Positions 46,737 to 55,920 of a stretch of 64,000 nucleotides of DNA are shown in pieces. Source of the DNA: Marinibacterium sp. (GTDB lineage Bacteria; Pseudomonadota; Alphaproteobacteria; Rhodobacterales; Rhodobacteraceae). The translations under genes were made by a program, and so were the position numbers. Position 1 is the first letter of the stretch; every line of letters begins with the position of its first letter. The stretch covers positions 1 to 64,000 of the forward strand of contig JAEPNQ010000011.1 of assembly GCA_017643305.1 (NCBI GenBank), written 5' to 3'. Under the pieces are notes generated by a model. The model ran no database searches. It was not told the origin of the DNA and saw only the letters and a program-made list of their open reading frames with translations.

Positions 46737-47531
46737 TCAGGACAGACTCAGAACGTTGCCCGCCCGGATCAACCGCTTGGCAAAAACGGTCTCCAATTGT
46801 TTCTTCTTAACGTGGAAGGACGGCCCCCCAACGTTCAGGCCGAAGACGCGATTGCCATTCAACGATTTCACTGGCACGGCGATTCCATTGACGTCGCGGC
46901 GCCAGTCACCGTAACCGGTGCAATACCCGTGGGCTTCGAATTCGACCTTTGCACGCGCATAGTGTTTCTGCCTCTCCTCTTGCCCCTCCGGATCAATTTC
47001 ACGGCCATATTCAAAAACTGCGTTCAGTTGGTCTTCGTTCATCCCCACCAAGATCGCCCGCCCGATCGCAGACGCGAAAAGCGGCAATCGCATCCCCACG
47101 CGCATCGTCAGCGAAACATGCTCGCGGGACGGCTGAACCGCCAGATAGATCACGTCCAGCCCGTGGCGTTCTCCCAGAGCGACGGTGATATAGCTGTTGG
47201 GACCGTCGCGCAGCGCCTGCATTTCGGTCACCGCGCGGTCGGTGATGTCCAGAGCGCTGAGCACGCCGAACCCCAGCAACAACACCCCTGCCCCCAGCCG
47301 GTAGGTGCCGGTCCGGGGATCGGCAACCAGGTATTCCAGCTTGCACAATGTATGGGTCAGCCGTGACACGGTCGCCTTGGGCAGACCAGTGCGTTCGGAG
47401 ATATCGGTGTTTGACAGTTCCAACTCGTTTGGACGAAAACAACGCAACACGTCCAGCCCACGGGCCAGCGCCGTGATGAAGTTGCGATCCTTATCGCTGG
47501 CGTGTTCGCTGGTGTCGAGGAAGTCGTCCAT
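46737..47531 (-). CDS. IclR-family transcriptional regulator
   Basis: 264 aa. N-terminal winged helix (ALARGLDVLRCFRPNELELSNTDIS, then LPKATVSRLTHTL) followed by an IclR effector domain (GRAILVGMNEDQLNAVF..., GYCTGYGDWRRDVNGIAVPV). The CTGYGDW form in place of the common SxGExxxG still matches the domain. Starts 2 bp after the APH-like kinase stop, so it is the last gene of the 54.8-46.7 kb operon, immediately ahead of the liv genes. It probably senses a pathway intermediate. Confidence 0.9.
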   Translation of the reverse strand: MDDFLDTSEHASDKDRNFITALARGLDVLRCFRPNELELSNTDISERTGLPKATVSRLTHTLCKLEYLVADPRTGTYRLGAGVLLLGFGVLSALDITDRAVTEMQALRDGPNSYITVALGERHGLDVIYLAVQPSREHVSLTMRVGMRLPLFASAIGRAILVGMNEDQLNAVFEYGREIDPEGQEERQKHYARAKVEFEAHGYCTGYGDWRRDVNGIAVPVKSLNGNRVFGLNVGGPSFHVKKKQLETVFAKRLIRAGNVLSLS

Positions 47532-47533
47532 GC

Positions 47534-48571
47534 TCAGACCAATTTGCCGTCCAACGCCAGCAATCCCTTTTCGGCAAAGGTTGGAACATACTCACCCATA
47601 GTGCGGGCGCGTTCGGGATTGGAGGCGTTGCCATCCAGCGCCCGCTTATACACGCCCTGAATGATGCCAGTCATGCGGAAGAAGCAGAAGGCCACATAGT
47701 ATCCGAAATGGGGAATTTCACCCAAACCCCTGCGTTCACAATACTGTGCAATAAATTCTTCATCTGTCATCAGGCCTTCGGCGGCACGGTCAAGACCGGC
47801 CAATCCGCGCCCGACATTACCCGGAGGCATCTGCCACTGCATGATCACGCTGGCCAGGTCGGCATAAGGGTGGCCAATGGTCGATAATTCCCAGTCGAGC
47901 ACCGCCAGAACTTCCTCGCGGTCCTTGTGAAACAGCATGTTGTCGATGCGATAATCGCCATGCACAAGGCTGCGTTGACCGTCATCTTCCGGCGCTTCTG
48001 CCACAAGACGTTCCATCAGCGTGTCCATGGCCGCAATGGCCGTGGTTTCCGCCGCCCGATACTGTTTGGACCAGCGCCCGATCTGACGTTCAAAGTAGTT
48101 TCCGGGAGGTCCGTAATCTGACAGGCCCACTGCGTCGATATCCACCATATGGAGATTCGCCAGAACCTTGTTCATCGCGTCCATCACCCCGCGACGGTGC
48201 GGTTTTTCCAGATCGCCGAGGCGCGGATCGCCAAACAGGCGGCCTTCCTTGAACTCCATGACATAGAACATCGACCCGATGACATCGTCGTCCTCGCACA
48301 AAACATACATTTCAGCGACCGGTACGTTGCTGTCGGCCAGCGCCTTTTGCACACGAAATTCACGGTCTACCGCATGGGCAGATTTCAACAGCATGCCCGG
48401 AGGTTTGCGCCGCAGCACGTATTTCTTGGACGGTGTGGTCATCAAAAAGGTCGGGTTGGACTGGCCGACATCGAACTTGGTTGTCTCAAGCGGGCCTTCG
48501 AACCCGGGCAGATGCTCGGAGAGATAGGCGACAACGGCGGCCTCGTTGATGGTTTGGGTCGAGCTGCTCAT
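47534..48571 (-). CDS. APH-type phosphotransferase (ACAD10/11 kinase-domain-like)
   Basis: 345 aa. Aminoglycoside-phosphotransferase-like kinase: N-terminal SNPTFLMTTPSKKYVLRRKPPG (nucleotide-binding lobe with Lys), catalytic loop LVHGDYRIDNMLFH with Asp and Asn, and metal-binding VLDWELSTIGHPYADLA. This signature is that of the kinase domain of ACAD10/11 and of bacterial homologues that phosphorylate 4-hydroxyacyl-CoA (as LvaA in levulinate breakdown). A 4-hydroxy acid intermediate is therefore a reasonable idea. Neighbours: 9 bp after the histidine phosphatase gene, 2 bp before IclR. Confidence 0.85.
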   Translation of the reverse strand: MSSSTQTINEAAVVAYLSEHLPGFEGPLETTKFDVGQSNPTFLMTTPSKKYVLRRKPPGMLLKSAHAVDREFRVQKALADSNVPVAEMYVLCEDDDVIGSMFYVMEFKEGRLFGDPRLGDLEKPHRRGVMDAMNKVLANLHMVDIDAVGLSDYGPPGNYFERQIGRWSKQYRAAETTAIAAMDTLMERLVAEAPEDDGQRSLVHGDYRIDNMLFHKDREEVLAVLDWELSTIGHPYADLASVIMQWQMPPGNVGRGLAGLDRAAEGLMTDEEFIAQYCERRGLGEIPHFGYYVAFCFFRMTGIIQGVYKRALDGNASNPERARTMGEYVPTFAEKGLLALDGKLV

Positions 48572-48580
48572 TTGCGTTCC

Positions 48581-49231
48581 TCAGCTATAGGTGACCATAT
48601 CGGCATATTTATCAGGTGTCATGTGCGGCAGCGAATTGAATTCCACAAGGCCCATCCCGCGCGATGAAAACACGAAACGTGTGATCGACGTGTTCCGCAT
48701 CTGCAGGTTCAGCTCCATCATCTGTGGTTTGGGTGCGCCCATGTTAGACGACACCAACTGGCCAATCGCCCCGCCGGAGCTGATCACCAAAACGCGACGC
48801 GCCTTGGTATCGGTCGCAAAAGCCAGTGCATCCGCGACGCGGGTTTCAAAATCGGTCCAGCTTTCGTCAGAACCGGCCAGCCCGCCGGCCTGCCATTCCA
48901 GTATGGTTTCACGCAGGGTGCGGAAATGGGTCTTGCGGTCGCCCATCACCGGGGCGGGCACATCGCCGGAAAACCGAACCGACAGCAGGTTATAAAAGTC
49001 GTATTCATTGAACCCGGCATGGGTTTCTGGCGCATCGGTAAATCCCATGGAGGCCAGCGTTTCCTGCTGGCGTACCAGCGTGCCGGTAACCAACCGGTCG
49101 GGTACCCAGCCGAGGTCTTTCAGATAGGCGCCCAGCACCGCAGACTGCCGGTGGCCAAGCTCTGAGAGTTTGTCGTAATTGTCCGTTCCGAACGACGCTT
49201 GCGCGTGGCGGACGACCATCAACTCGGCCAT
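48581..49231 (-). CDS. Histidine phosphatase family protein
   Basis: 216 aa. Phosphoglycerate-mutase-like fold with the phospho-His motif LMVVRHAQASF at the N-terminus (RHAQ instead of the usual RHGE/RHGQ), a second conserved Arg in GTLVRQQET, and the distal His region replaced by VLVISSGGAIGQLV, so the usual H-G of the second catalytic His reads S-G. This group may have altered chemistry. Adjacent to an APH-like kinase and a flavoprotein. Its substrate is unknown. Confidence 0.78.
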   Translation of the reverse strand: MAELMVVRHAQASFGTDNYDKLSELGHRQSAVLGAYLKDLGWVPDRLVTGTLVRQQETLASMGFTDAPETHAGFNEYDFYNLLSVRFSGDVPAPVMGDRKTHFRTLRETILEWQAGGLAGSDESWTDFETRVADALAFATDTKARRVLVISSGGAIGQLVSSNMGAPKPQMMELNLQMRNTSITRFVFSSRGMGLVEFNSLPHMTPDKYADMVTYS

Positions 49232-49234
49232 GGA

Positions 49235-50245
49235 TCAGCTCTGGAATTCCGCAGCCAATCGGGACCCGGCCGCAGTGTATTCATCCACAATCCGGTCGAC
49301 CAACGCTTGCGCTGGTGTCACGGATTTGATGGCGCCGATCCCCTGACCAGATCCCCAGATGGTTTTCCAGGCCTTGGGCTTGGACGACCCGCTGCTGAAA
49401 TTCATGGAGGTCGGATCCGCCGTGGGAAGATTGTCGGGATCCATGCCCGCCTGACGAACAGATCCTTTCAGGTAATTACCCCAAACACCTGTAAACAGGG
49501 AAGAGTAGACAATATCTTCGGCCCCGCTGTCGACGATCATCTGCTTGTAATCGCCGTCTGCGTTGGCCTCTTCGGTCGCAATGAACGGCGATCCGGCATA
49601 GCCGAAATCAGCCCCCAGCGCTCGGGCGGCCAGCAAAGCTTCACCGGTTGCGATGGATCCGGACAATGCCACCGGCCCGTCGAACCATTCGCGGATTTCG
49701 CGGACCAGCGCAAAGGGCGATTGCGCCCCGGCATGGCCCCCGGCCCCGGCGGCCACGGCCACCAGACCGTCGGCGCCTTTTTCGATGGCCTTGTGCGCGA
49801 AGGTGTTGTTGATGATGTCATGCAAGACCACGCCACCTACGGAATGAGCAGCTTCGTTCACCTCGACCCGCGCGCCCAGCGAGGTAATCCAAACAGGCAC
49901 CTCGTGTTTCACGCAAATCTCGATGTCGCGTTCCAGACGCCCGTTCGACCGATGCACGATCTGGTTCACCGCATAGGGCGCGGCCGGGCTGTCGGGGTTG
50001 GCCTGGTTGTGACGGTCCAGTTCTTCCTTTATCCGGGTCAGCCACGCATCGAGCAGGGGTGGTTCGCCATCCGCCTCCCGCGCGTTGAGCGCGGGAAACG
50101 AACCGATGATACCGGCCTTGCACTGGGCGATAACCAGTTCAGTCCCCGAGATGATGAACAAGGGCGATCCAATCAACGGGATACGGAGCCCGCGCAGGGC
50201 TGCCGGCAGATGACTGTCGTCCCGCGACCCAACGAGGTCTTTCAT
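49235..50245 (-). CDS. Nitronate monooxygenase-family flavoprotein
   Basis: 336 aa. FMN-binding TIM barrel of the 2-nitropropane dioxygenase group: IPLIGSPLFIISGTELVIAQ at the N-terminus, AAGAGGHAGAQSPFAL (conserved His near residue 165), VALSGSIATGEALLAARALGAD (phosphate binding) and AGSPFIATEEAN. Some members of this family are enoyl-CoA or ring-keto reductases (for example IpdC in steroid-ring breakdown) rather than nitronate oxidases; the acyl-CoA neighbours favour the first. 1-bp overlap with the thiolase gene upstream. Confidence 0.85.
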   Translation of the reverse strand: MKDLVGSRDDSHLPAALRGLRIPLIGSPLFIISGTELVIAQCKAGIIGSFPALNAREADGEPPLLDAWLTRIKEELDRHNQANPDSPAAPYAVNQIVHRSNGRLERDIEICVKHEVPVWITSLGARVEVNEAAHSVGGVVLHDIINNTFAHKAIEKGADGLVAVAAGAGGHAGAQSPFALVREIREWFDGPVALSGSIATGEALLAARALGADFGYAGSPFIATEEANADGDYKQMIVDSGAEDIVYSSLFTGVWGNYLKGSVRQAGMDPDNLPTADPTSMNFSSGSSKPKAWKTIWGSGQGIGAIKSVTPAQALVDRIVDEYTAAGSRLAAEFQS

Positions 50246-51441
50246 CAGAGCACCTCAAAGAGGCCAGCAGCACCCATGCCGCCGCCAACACACATGGTGC
50301 AGACCACATATTGGGCGCCGCGCCGCTTGCCTTCGATCAATGCGTGGCCAACCATGCGCGCACCGGACATGCCGTATGGATGCCCTATGGAAATTGCGCC
50401 GCCATCGACGTTCATGGTCTCATTGGGAATGCCCAGACGGTCACGGCTGTAGAGAACCTGTACCGCAAAGGCTTCGTTGAATTCCCAAAGGTCGATGTCA
50501 TCCATGGTCAGGTTATGCGCTTCCAGCAGCTTTGGAACCGCAAAGACCGGTCCAATGCCCATTTCATCGGGCTCACAGCCTGCGGCCATAACACCAACAT
50601 ACCGGCCCAGCGGCTCCAGTCCTTTTTTCTCGGCCAGCTTGGCTTCCATGATTACAGAGGCCGACGCACCATCGGACAGCTGGGATGCGTTACCGGCAGT
50701 GATGTGCTTGCCTTCCTTGATGTGGATGCCGTTCTTGAACACCGGCTGCAGGCCTGCGAGCGATTTCGCCGTTGTCGACGGCCGGTTGCCTTCATCGTTG
50801 GAAATCGTCACCTCGTGCTCGGTGACTTCGCCGGTTTCCTTGTTTTGCATCTTCATGACCGTGGTCATCGGCACGATTTCGTCAGCGAACTTGCCGGCTT
50901 CCTGTGCCGCATGAGTCCGAGCCTGAGATTGCGCAGCATATTCATCCTGATACTCGCGGGTCAGGCCATAGCGTTCGCCGACGGTTTCCGCCGTTTCCAG
51001 CATGGACATGTAGAGTTCCGGCTTATTTTCCAAGATCCACGGGTCCGCGCCCACACGCATTTCGTTTGTCTGCACCAGCGAAATGCTTTCAACGCCGCCA
51101 CCGATGGCCACGTCCATGCCGTCATGCACAACCTGCTTCGCGGCCGTGGCAATGGCCATCATGCCGCTGGCGCATTGGCGGTCCAGCGACATGCCCGCTA
51201 CCGTAACCGGCAGCCCCGCGCGGATTGCGCCCTGACGGGCGATGTTGCCGCCCTGATAACCTTGCTGCAGAGCAGAACCGATCACACAGTCTTGGATTTC
51301 GGCTGGGTCGATCCCGGCGCGGTCCACGGCATGGCTGATGGCATGGCCAATCAGTGCCTGCGGCGTGGTAGCATTGAAAGACCCGCGATAGGCTTTGCCA
51401 ATTGGCGTCCGGGCGGTGGAAACGATCACTGCGTCACGCAT
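50245..51441 (-). CDS. Acetyl-CoA C-acyltransferase (thiolase)
   Basis: 398 aa. Degradative-type thiolase: nucleophilic Cys90 in [26 protein letters not shown] with the catalytic His near residue 350 and the second catalytic Cys in [18 protein letters not shown] near residue 380. Cleaves a 3-ketoacyl-CoA with CoA. Full length. 23 bp after the SDR gene and overlapping the flavoprotein gene by 1 bp, so it belongs to the same operon. Confidence 0.92.
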   Translation of the reverse strand: MRDAVIVSTARTPIGKAYRGSFNATTPQALIGHAISHAVDRAGIDPAEIQDCVIGSALQQGYQGGNIARQGAIRAGLPVTVAGMSLDRQCASGMMAIATAAKQVVHDGMDVAIGGGVESISLVQTNEMRVGADPWILENKPELYMSMLETAETVGERYGLTREYQDEYAAQSQARTHAAQEAGKFADEIVPMTTVMKMQNKETGEVTEHEVTISNDEGNRPSTTAKSLAGLQPVFKNGIHIKEGKHITAGNASQLSDGASASVIMEAKLAEKKGLEPLGRYVGVMAAGCEPDEMGIGPVFAVPKLLEAHNLTMDDIDLWEFNEAFAVQVLYSRDRLGIPNETMNVDGGAISIGHPYGMSGARMVGHALIEGKRRGAQYVVCTMCVGGGMGAAGLFEVL

Positions 51442-51464
51442 GATTTTAATTCCTTTTCAAGTGG

Positions 51465-52391
51465 TTATGAGGTCCATTTCACGTCAACGCCCAATGCCTT
51501 GGCTGCGTTGGCTGAGTATCTCCGGGTCTGCGCGAACGCATCGTCCATAATCTGCATGCCATCTTCGGCAGTGATCTGGTCGAATTGCGCCGCCACCGCT
51601 TCGGGCGTGTTATCATCGCCCAGCAGGGTGATGCCGGGGGTTTCGTAAATCCGTGTCTGGGCATAGCTGCCCCCACCGGCGCCGAGGATCACACGGCTTG
51701 GCGCGTCCTTGGACACCAGATACAGTACGCCCGGTGTGATGCTTTCGGGCACCAGCAATTCCTTGACTGGTTCAGGCAGCAGTTCTTCGGTCATGCGCGT
51801 GGCCGCCGTAGGGGCCAGCGTGTTGATGCGGATGTCATATTTTGCGCCTTCCAAATGGAGCACGTTCATCAGCCCGATCATGCCCGCCTTGGCCGCGCCA
51901 TAGTTGACCTGGCCAAAGTTGCCATAGACCCCGGAAGCCGAGGTTGTGACCACGATGCGCCCGTATTTCTGGTCCCGCATGATCGGCCAGACCGCGTGGG
52001 TACAGATCGCCGTGCCCATCAGGTGCACTTCGACCACCTTGCGGAAATCGGCGATCGACATCTTGGCAAAGGTCTTGTCGCGCAGGATCCCCGCGTTGTT
52101 GATCAGGATGTCGATCTGGCCCCAGGCTTCCAGCGTCTTGGCCACCATATCGGCCACTTGCCCTTCGTCAGAGACATCAGCGCCATGGGCCATCGCCTCC
52201 CCGCCGCCTGCGCGGATTTCGGCCACAACCTGCGCGGCGGCGCTGTCGTCAGCCCCCTGCCCGTCGGTAGCGGCCCCCAGATCGTTGACCAAGACCTTGG
52301 CGCCGCGAGCAGCCAGTGCCAGCGCATGCGATCGTCCCAGCCCGGCGCCCGCGCCGGTCACGATGGCAACCTGATTGTCGAAACGGATCAT
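51465..52391 (-). CDS. SDR, MFE-2-type (R)-3-hydroxyacyl-CoA dehydrogenase-like
   Basis: 308 aa from the ATG at 52391. TGAGAGLGRSHALALA nucleotide motif with NDLGAATDGQG, NNAGILRDKTF, catalytic residues Ser (TTSASGVYG), Tyr and Lys (NYGAAKAGM). The extra segment after the SDR core (INTLAPTAATRMTEELLP ... QTRIYETPG) and the NDLG..DGxG form match the dehydrogenase domain of peroxisomal MFE-2/17-beta-HSD4 and the steroid-pathway SDRs such as Hsd4A. Suggests oxidation of a 3-hydroxyacyl-CoA side chain. One base separates it from the upstream dehydrogenase stop. Confidence 0.88.
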   Translation of the reverse strand: MIRFDNQVAIVTGAGAGLGRSHALALAARGAKVLVNDLGAATDGQGADDSAAAQVVAEIRAGGGEAMAHGADVSDEGQVADMVAKTLEAWGQIDILINNAGILRDKTFAKMSIADFRKVVEVHLMGTAICTHAVWPIMRDQKYGRIVVTTSASGVYGNFGQVNYGAAKAGMIGLMNVLHLEGAKYDIRINTLAPTAATRMTEELLPEPVKELLVPESITPGVLYLVSKDAPSRVILGAGGGSYAQTRIYETPGITLLGDDNTPEAVAAQFDQITAEDGMQIMDDAFAQTRRYSANAAKALGVDVKWTS

Positions 52392-52392
52392 C

Positions 52393-53508
52393 TCAGAACC
52401 CTCGTGCCCGCGCGACTTGCTCGGCGTGATAGCCGTAATCGCCCAGCCATTCCGCTGCAACACGCGCGCGTTTCATGTAGAACCCCATGTCGAACGCATC
52501 GGTCATGCCGATACCGCCATGCATCTGCACGCCTTCGATGACGGCGAGCTTTGCGGTCTGCGTCGCGCGCGACTTGGCCAGCGACACGGCCAGCCCGGCG
52601 CTGGCTGGGTCTTCGTCCAGCTTGCGGCCTGCATGCAGAATGGCGGATGCCGTCACCTCGGTTTCGCACCACAGATGCGCAGCGCGATGTTGCAGCGCCT
52701 GAAACGCGCCGATGGGCATGCCGAATTGCTTGCGTTCCTTCAGGTATTCGACGGTCATGCCAAAGGCGCCTGCCGCCAGACCCGTGGCCTCAGCTGCCAG
52801 GGCGGCCTGCCCGGCGCGCAGCGCGGGCGTCAATATGTTGGCCGCATATCCGACAGACCCCAGCACATCTTCGCCCGTGGCCTCTACATCCGAGAAATCG
52901 ATGCGCGCACTGTCGCGGCTGTCGATCATCGCGGTGTGCGTGCGGGTAATGCCCGTCCGGTCAGATGGCAGATCGAATAAAGTCAGACCTTCCTCTGCAT
53001 CGGCCAGAACCAGCAGCCGGTCGGCATTGCCCCCATCCACGACAAAAGTTTTCGATCCGTTCAGGAGGAAGCCATTCCCGACCTTCTCGGCTGACAGTTC
53101 TACCTTGTCCGGATTGAACTTGTGGCTTTCGTCAATGGCCAGCGCGTAGGTCCGATCGCCTGCTGCAATGGCTTGCAGCGCGGCCCCGGCGCGGTCATCC
53201 GCCACCTGCCGCAGTGCAGTAGCGGCGATCACAGCGGTGGACAGAAAAGGCGAGGTCACCAGCGTCTTGCCCATCTCTCCCGCCAAAATACCCGCGGCGG
53301 CATGGCCCATGTCGGACCCGCCCTGTTCCTCGGGCACCAGGATACCGGCCCAGCCCATCTGGGCCATTTCCGCCCACAGCCCCTTGTCTTCAGTTTCGCC
53401 TGCATCGCGCAGCTTGCGCAGGTGGCTGACCGGTGCGGCTTCGTCCAGAAACCCGCGAGCCATGTCGCCCAGCATTACTTCTTCTTCGGTTTTGACCAGC
53501 TTGGCCAT
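52393..53508 (-). CDS. Acyl-CoA dehydrogenase, small-subunit type
   Basis: 371 aa. Shortened acyl-CoA dehydrogenase: EMAQMGWAGILVPEEQGGSD, FLLNGSKTFVVDGG, ERKQFGMPIGAFQALQHR and the terminal GVQMHGGIGMTDAFDMGFYMKRARVA. The HGGIGMTxxxDMxxYxKRA end is that of one partner of heterotetrameric (alpha2beta2) dehydrogenases in steroid and cycloalkane side-chain breakdown, where the two subunits share one active site. The other partner is the next gene upstream (72 bp). Substrate unknown. Confidence 0.88.
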   Translation of the reverse strand: MAKLVKTEEEVMLGDMARGFLDEAAPVSHLRKLRDAGETEDKGLWAEMAQMGWAGILVPEEQGGSDMGHAAAGILAGEMGKTLVTSPFLSTAVIAATALRQVADDRAGAALQAIAAGDRTYALAIDESHKFNPDKVELSAEKVGNGFLLNGSKTFVVDGGNADRLLVLADAEEGLTLFDLPSDRTGITRTHTAMIDSRDSARIDFSDVEATGEDVLGSVGYAANILTPALRAGQAALAAEATGLAAGAFGMTVEYLKERKQFGMPIGAFQALQHRAAHLWCETEVTASAILHAGRKLDEDPASAGLAVSLAKSRATQTAKLAVIEGVQMHGGIGMTDAFDMGFYMKRARVAAEWLGDYGYHAEQVARARGF

Positions 53509-53580
53509 GACTGACCTTTCCTCCCTTTCCCACTTCCTGTCGCAGAAAACGGGCCGCGCTTTATTCTAAGCTCGTTGCTC

Positions 53581-54753
53581 TTATCCCGGCAGCCCCAGAA
53601 CGCGTTTCGACACGATCCCCAGCATCACTTCTGATGTGCCGCCCTCAATGGAATTGGCCTTTGTCCGCAGCCAGTCCGAAGGCCGCCCGCCCGTGGGGCC
53701 ATCCCATTCCAATGCGTCAGATCCGCCCGAGGACATCAGCAATTCATACCGCTGCTTGTTCAGCTCAGTGCCCATGTATTTCAGCATGGCAGATGCATCG
53801 CCTGCACCCTGCCCCGCTTCGGCTTGGTCCTTGTAACGTTCCAGCGTCAAACCGATGGCCAGCGCATCAACTTCAGCCTGCATGGCCTCAGCCCGCAGAA
53901 CGGTGTCCAGTTCTCCGCCATTGTCCTCGCTCAGCACCGCGCCTAGGGCACGTCCGCCACCCGCTAGGCCGCCTGCGCCGGCTGAAATCATCTGGCGTTC
54001 ATGGGTCAGAAGGTATTTGGCCACGTCCCAGCCGCGGTTTACATCACCGACGACTTGTTCTTTCGGCACCTTCACATCGTCAAAGAATGTCTCGCAGAAC
54101 GGAGATTTCCCGGAAATCAGCTGAATCGGCCGCGTCGTCACGCCTTCGCTTTCCATGTCCAGCAGGATGAATGAAATGCCTTTGTGCTTGGGCGCTTCCC
54201 GGTCGGTGCGCACCAGAACAAAGATCCAGTCAGCCTGATCCGCATATGAGGTCCAGATTTTCTGGCCATTCACCAGCCAATGGTCGCCCTTGTCTTCACA
54301 TTTGGTCTGAAGCGAAGCGAGGTCGGAGCCTGCGCCAGGTTCGGAGTACCCCTGGCACCAGCGCACTTCGCCGCGCGCGATCGGCGGCAGGTAATGCAGC
54401 TTCTGTTCCTCGGTCCCGAAATGCAGCAGCGCAGGCCCGAGCATCCAGATCCCAAAGCTTTGCAGCGGCGAGCGCGCGTTGATGCGCGCCATTTCTTCGT
54501 GAAAGACCTTTTCACGCGCGCGGTCCAGCCCGGCGCCGCCATAAGCGCGTGGCCATGTGGGCACGGTCAGCCCTTCGGCAGCACAACGTTCCAACCATGT
54601 TTTTTGTGCGTCAGATTCAAATGTCCAACGTTTGCCACCCCAACAAATGCTGGTTTCGCTCTGCGCATTGTCGCGCATTTCTTCCGGACAATTTTCTTCC
54701 AGCCAAGCGCGCAGCGCTGACCGGAACGCTTCCGGATCGAAAATTTCTTGCAA
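53581..54753 (-). CDS. Acyl-CoA dehydrogenase, large-subunit type
   Basis: About 390 aa if started at the TTG at 54753, which has GGAGG 5 nt upstream; an ATG at 54801 (406 aa) has no such site. Seen: YGGAGLDRAREKVFHEEMARI, GYSEPGAGSDLASLQT, VNGQKIWTSYADQADW, and the end NSIEGGTSEVMLGIVSKRVLGLPG. The IEGGTSEV form is that of FadE-type partners of heterotetrameric dehydrogenases. It faces the quinone-oxidoreductase gene across a 129-bp divergent promoter region, and opens the large minus-strand operon. Confidence 0.88.
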   Translation of the reverse strand: MQEIFDPEAFRSALRAWLEENCPEEMRDNAQSETSICWGGKRWTFESDAQKTWLERCAAEGLTVPTWPRAYGGAGLDRAREKVFHEEMARINARSPLQSFGIWMLGPALLHFGTEEQKLHYLPPIARGEVRWCQGYSEPGAGSDLASLQTKCEDKGDHWLVNGQKIWTSYADQADWIFVLVRTDREAPKHKGISFILLDMESEGVTTRPIQLISGKSPFCETFFDDVKVPKEQVVGDVNRGWDVAKYLLTHERQMISAGAGGLAGGGRALGAVLSEDNGGELDTVLRAEAMQAEVDALAIGLTLERYKDQAEAGQGAGDASAMLKYMGTELNKQRYELLMSSGGSDALEWDGPTGGRPSDWLRTKANSIEGGTSEVMLGIVSKRVLGLPG

Positions 54754-54882
54754 GCTCGCCTCCCCAAGTCCTGCGGTTTGTTCCGCTATGCAGAATTGCA
54801 TTTCGAATATACGTTGACAAGACCGAAGGGTGGTTGAAAGACTCTGCGCAAATCGGCCCAATGGGCCAAAGGGAGGAAGTTG

Positions 54883-55881
54883 ATGAAAGCCATGCTGAGC
54901 ACCGTCGTTGGCGGACCGGAAACGCTCGAACTCACCGAGATGGAGGTTCCGCAGCCGAAAAAGGGCCAAGTTTTGGTCCGAATACATGCTGCGGGGCTCA
55001 ATTTTCCCGACACATTGATGATCCGGGACATGTATCAGTTCAAGCCCCCGCGCCCCTTTCCGCCAGGTGGTGAGATCTCAGGAGAGGTTCTGGAGGTCGG
55101 TGAAGGTGTCGATAACGTTGCGTCAGGAGATCGGATCCTCGCGCTGACCTCTCATGGCGGGTTTGCGACCCATGCGGTGATTGATGCGGCGCGGGCGATC
55201 AAGATCCCCGATGCGATGCCCTATGAAGATGCGGCATGCTTTATTTTCACCTATGGCACATCCTATTATGCGCTAAAGGATCGCGGATATCTGGGTGAAG
55301 GCGATACGCTGCTGATCCTGGGCGCAGCCGGTGGCGTTGGCGCGGCGGCGATCGAGCTGGGCAAAGCGATGGGCGCGCGCGTAATTGGCGCGGTTTCATC
55401 TGAGGAAAAGGCCGCCTTTTGTCGGAAAATCGGTGCGGACGAAACTCTGATTTACCCGCTTGAGATAAATGACCGTGACGCACAAAAAGCGCTGTCGGCG
55501 CAGATCAAGGACGTAGTTGGACCCAAAGGTATCGACGTGGCTTATGATGCGGTCGGTGGCGGTTATGCCGAACCAGTGATCCGCGCCATGGCATGGAATG
55601 GCAGGTTTCTGGTTGTAGGCTTCCCGGCAGGTATTCCCAAGATCCCCGCCAACCTGACCCTGCTGAAAAGCTGCCAGATCGTCGGTGTTTTCTGGGGAGC
55701 GGCGACCATGCAGGATCCCGCAGGTCATGCGGCCAACATGCGCGACCTGTTTGCGATGTATTCCGAGGGCAAGATCAAGCCGCAGATTTCGGCTTCCTTC
55801 CCGCTGGAACAGGCTGGCGATGCGCTGCGCATGATGGAAGAGCGCAAAGTGATGGGCAAAGTTGTCCTGAAAATGGACTAA
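54883..55881 (+). CDS. Zinc-independent MDR oxidoreductase (quinone oxidoreductase/enoyl reductase-like)
   Basis: 332 aa from the ATG at 54883, with GGGAGGA 6 nt upstream. Medium-chain dehydrogenase/reductase fold without zinc ligands: HAAGLNFPDTLMI near residue 45 (the NxxD of quinone oxidoreductases), PPGGEISGEVLEVG, NADPH motif LILGAAGGVGAAAIELG, and AFDAVGG-like YDAVGGGYAEPVI. Probably reduces a quinone or an enone using NADPH. It is divergent from the dehydrogenase operon and likely co-regulated with it. Confidence 0.88.
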   Translation: MKAMLSTVVGGPETLELTEMEVPQPKKGQVLVRIHAAGLNFPDTLMIRDMYQFKPPRPFPPGGEISGEVLEVGEGVDNVASGDRILALTSHGGFATHAVIDAARAIKIPDAMPYEDAACFIFTYGTSYYALKDRGYLGEGDTLLILGAAGGVGAAAIELGKAMGARVIGAVSSEEKAAFCRKIGADETLIYPLEINDRDAQKALSAQIKDVVGPKGIDVAYDAVGGGYAEPVIRAMAWNGRFLVVGFPAGIPKIPANLTLLKSCQIVGVFWGAATMQDPAGHAANMRDLFAMYSEGKIKPQISASFPLEQAGDALRMMEERKVMGKVVLKMD

Positions 55882-55887
55882 CAGGAG

Positions 55888-55920
55888 CCCTTGGGGTGCG
55901 CCCACCCGACGCACCTTGGG
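55888..55920. terminator. Possible hairpin between convergent genes
   Basis: GGTGCG and CGCACC form a 6-bp core stem with partly complementary CCC/GGG flanks between the convergent quinone oxidoreductase (plus) and histidine phosphatase (minus) genes. Weak evidence and no U-tract. Confidence 0.35.
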
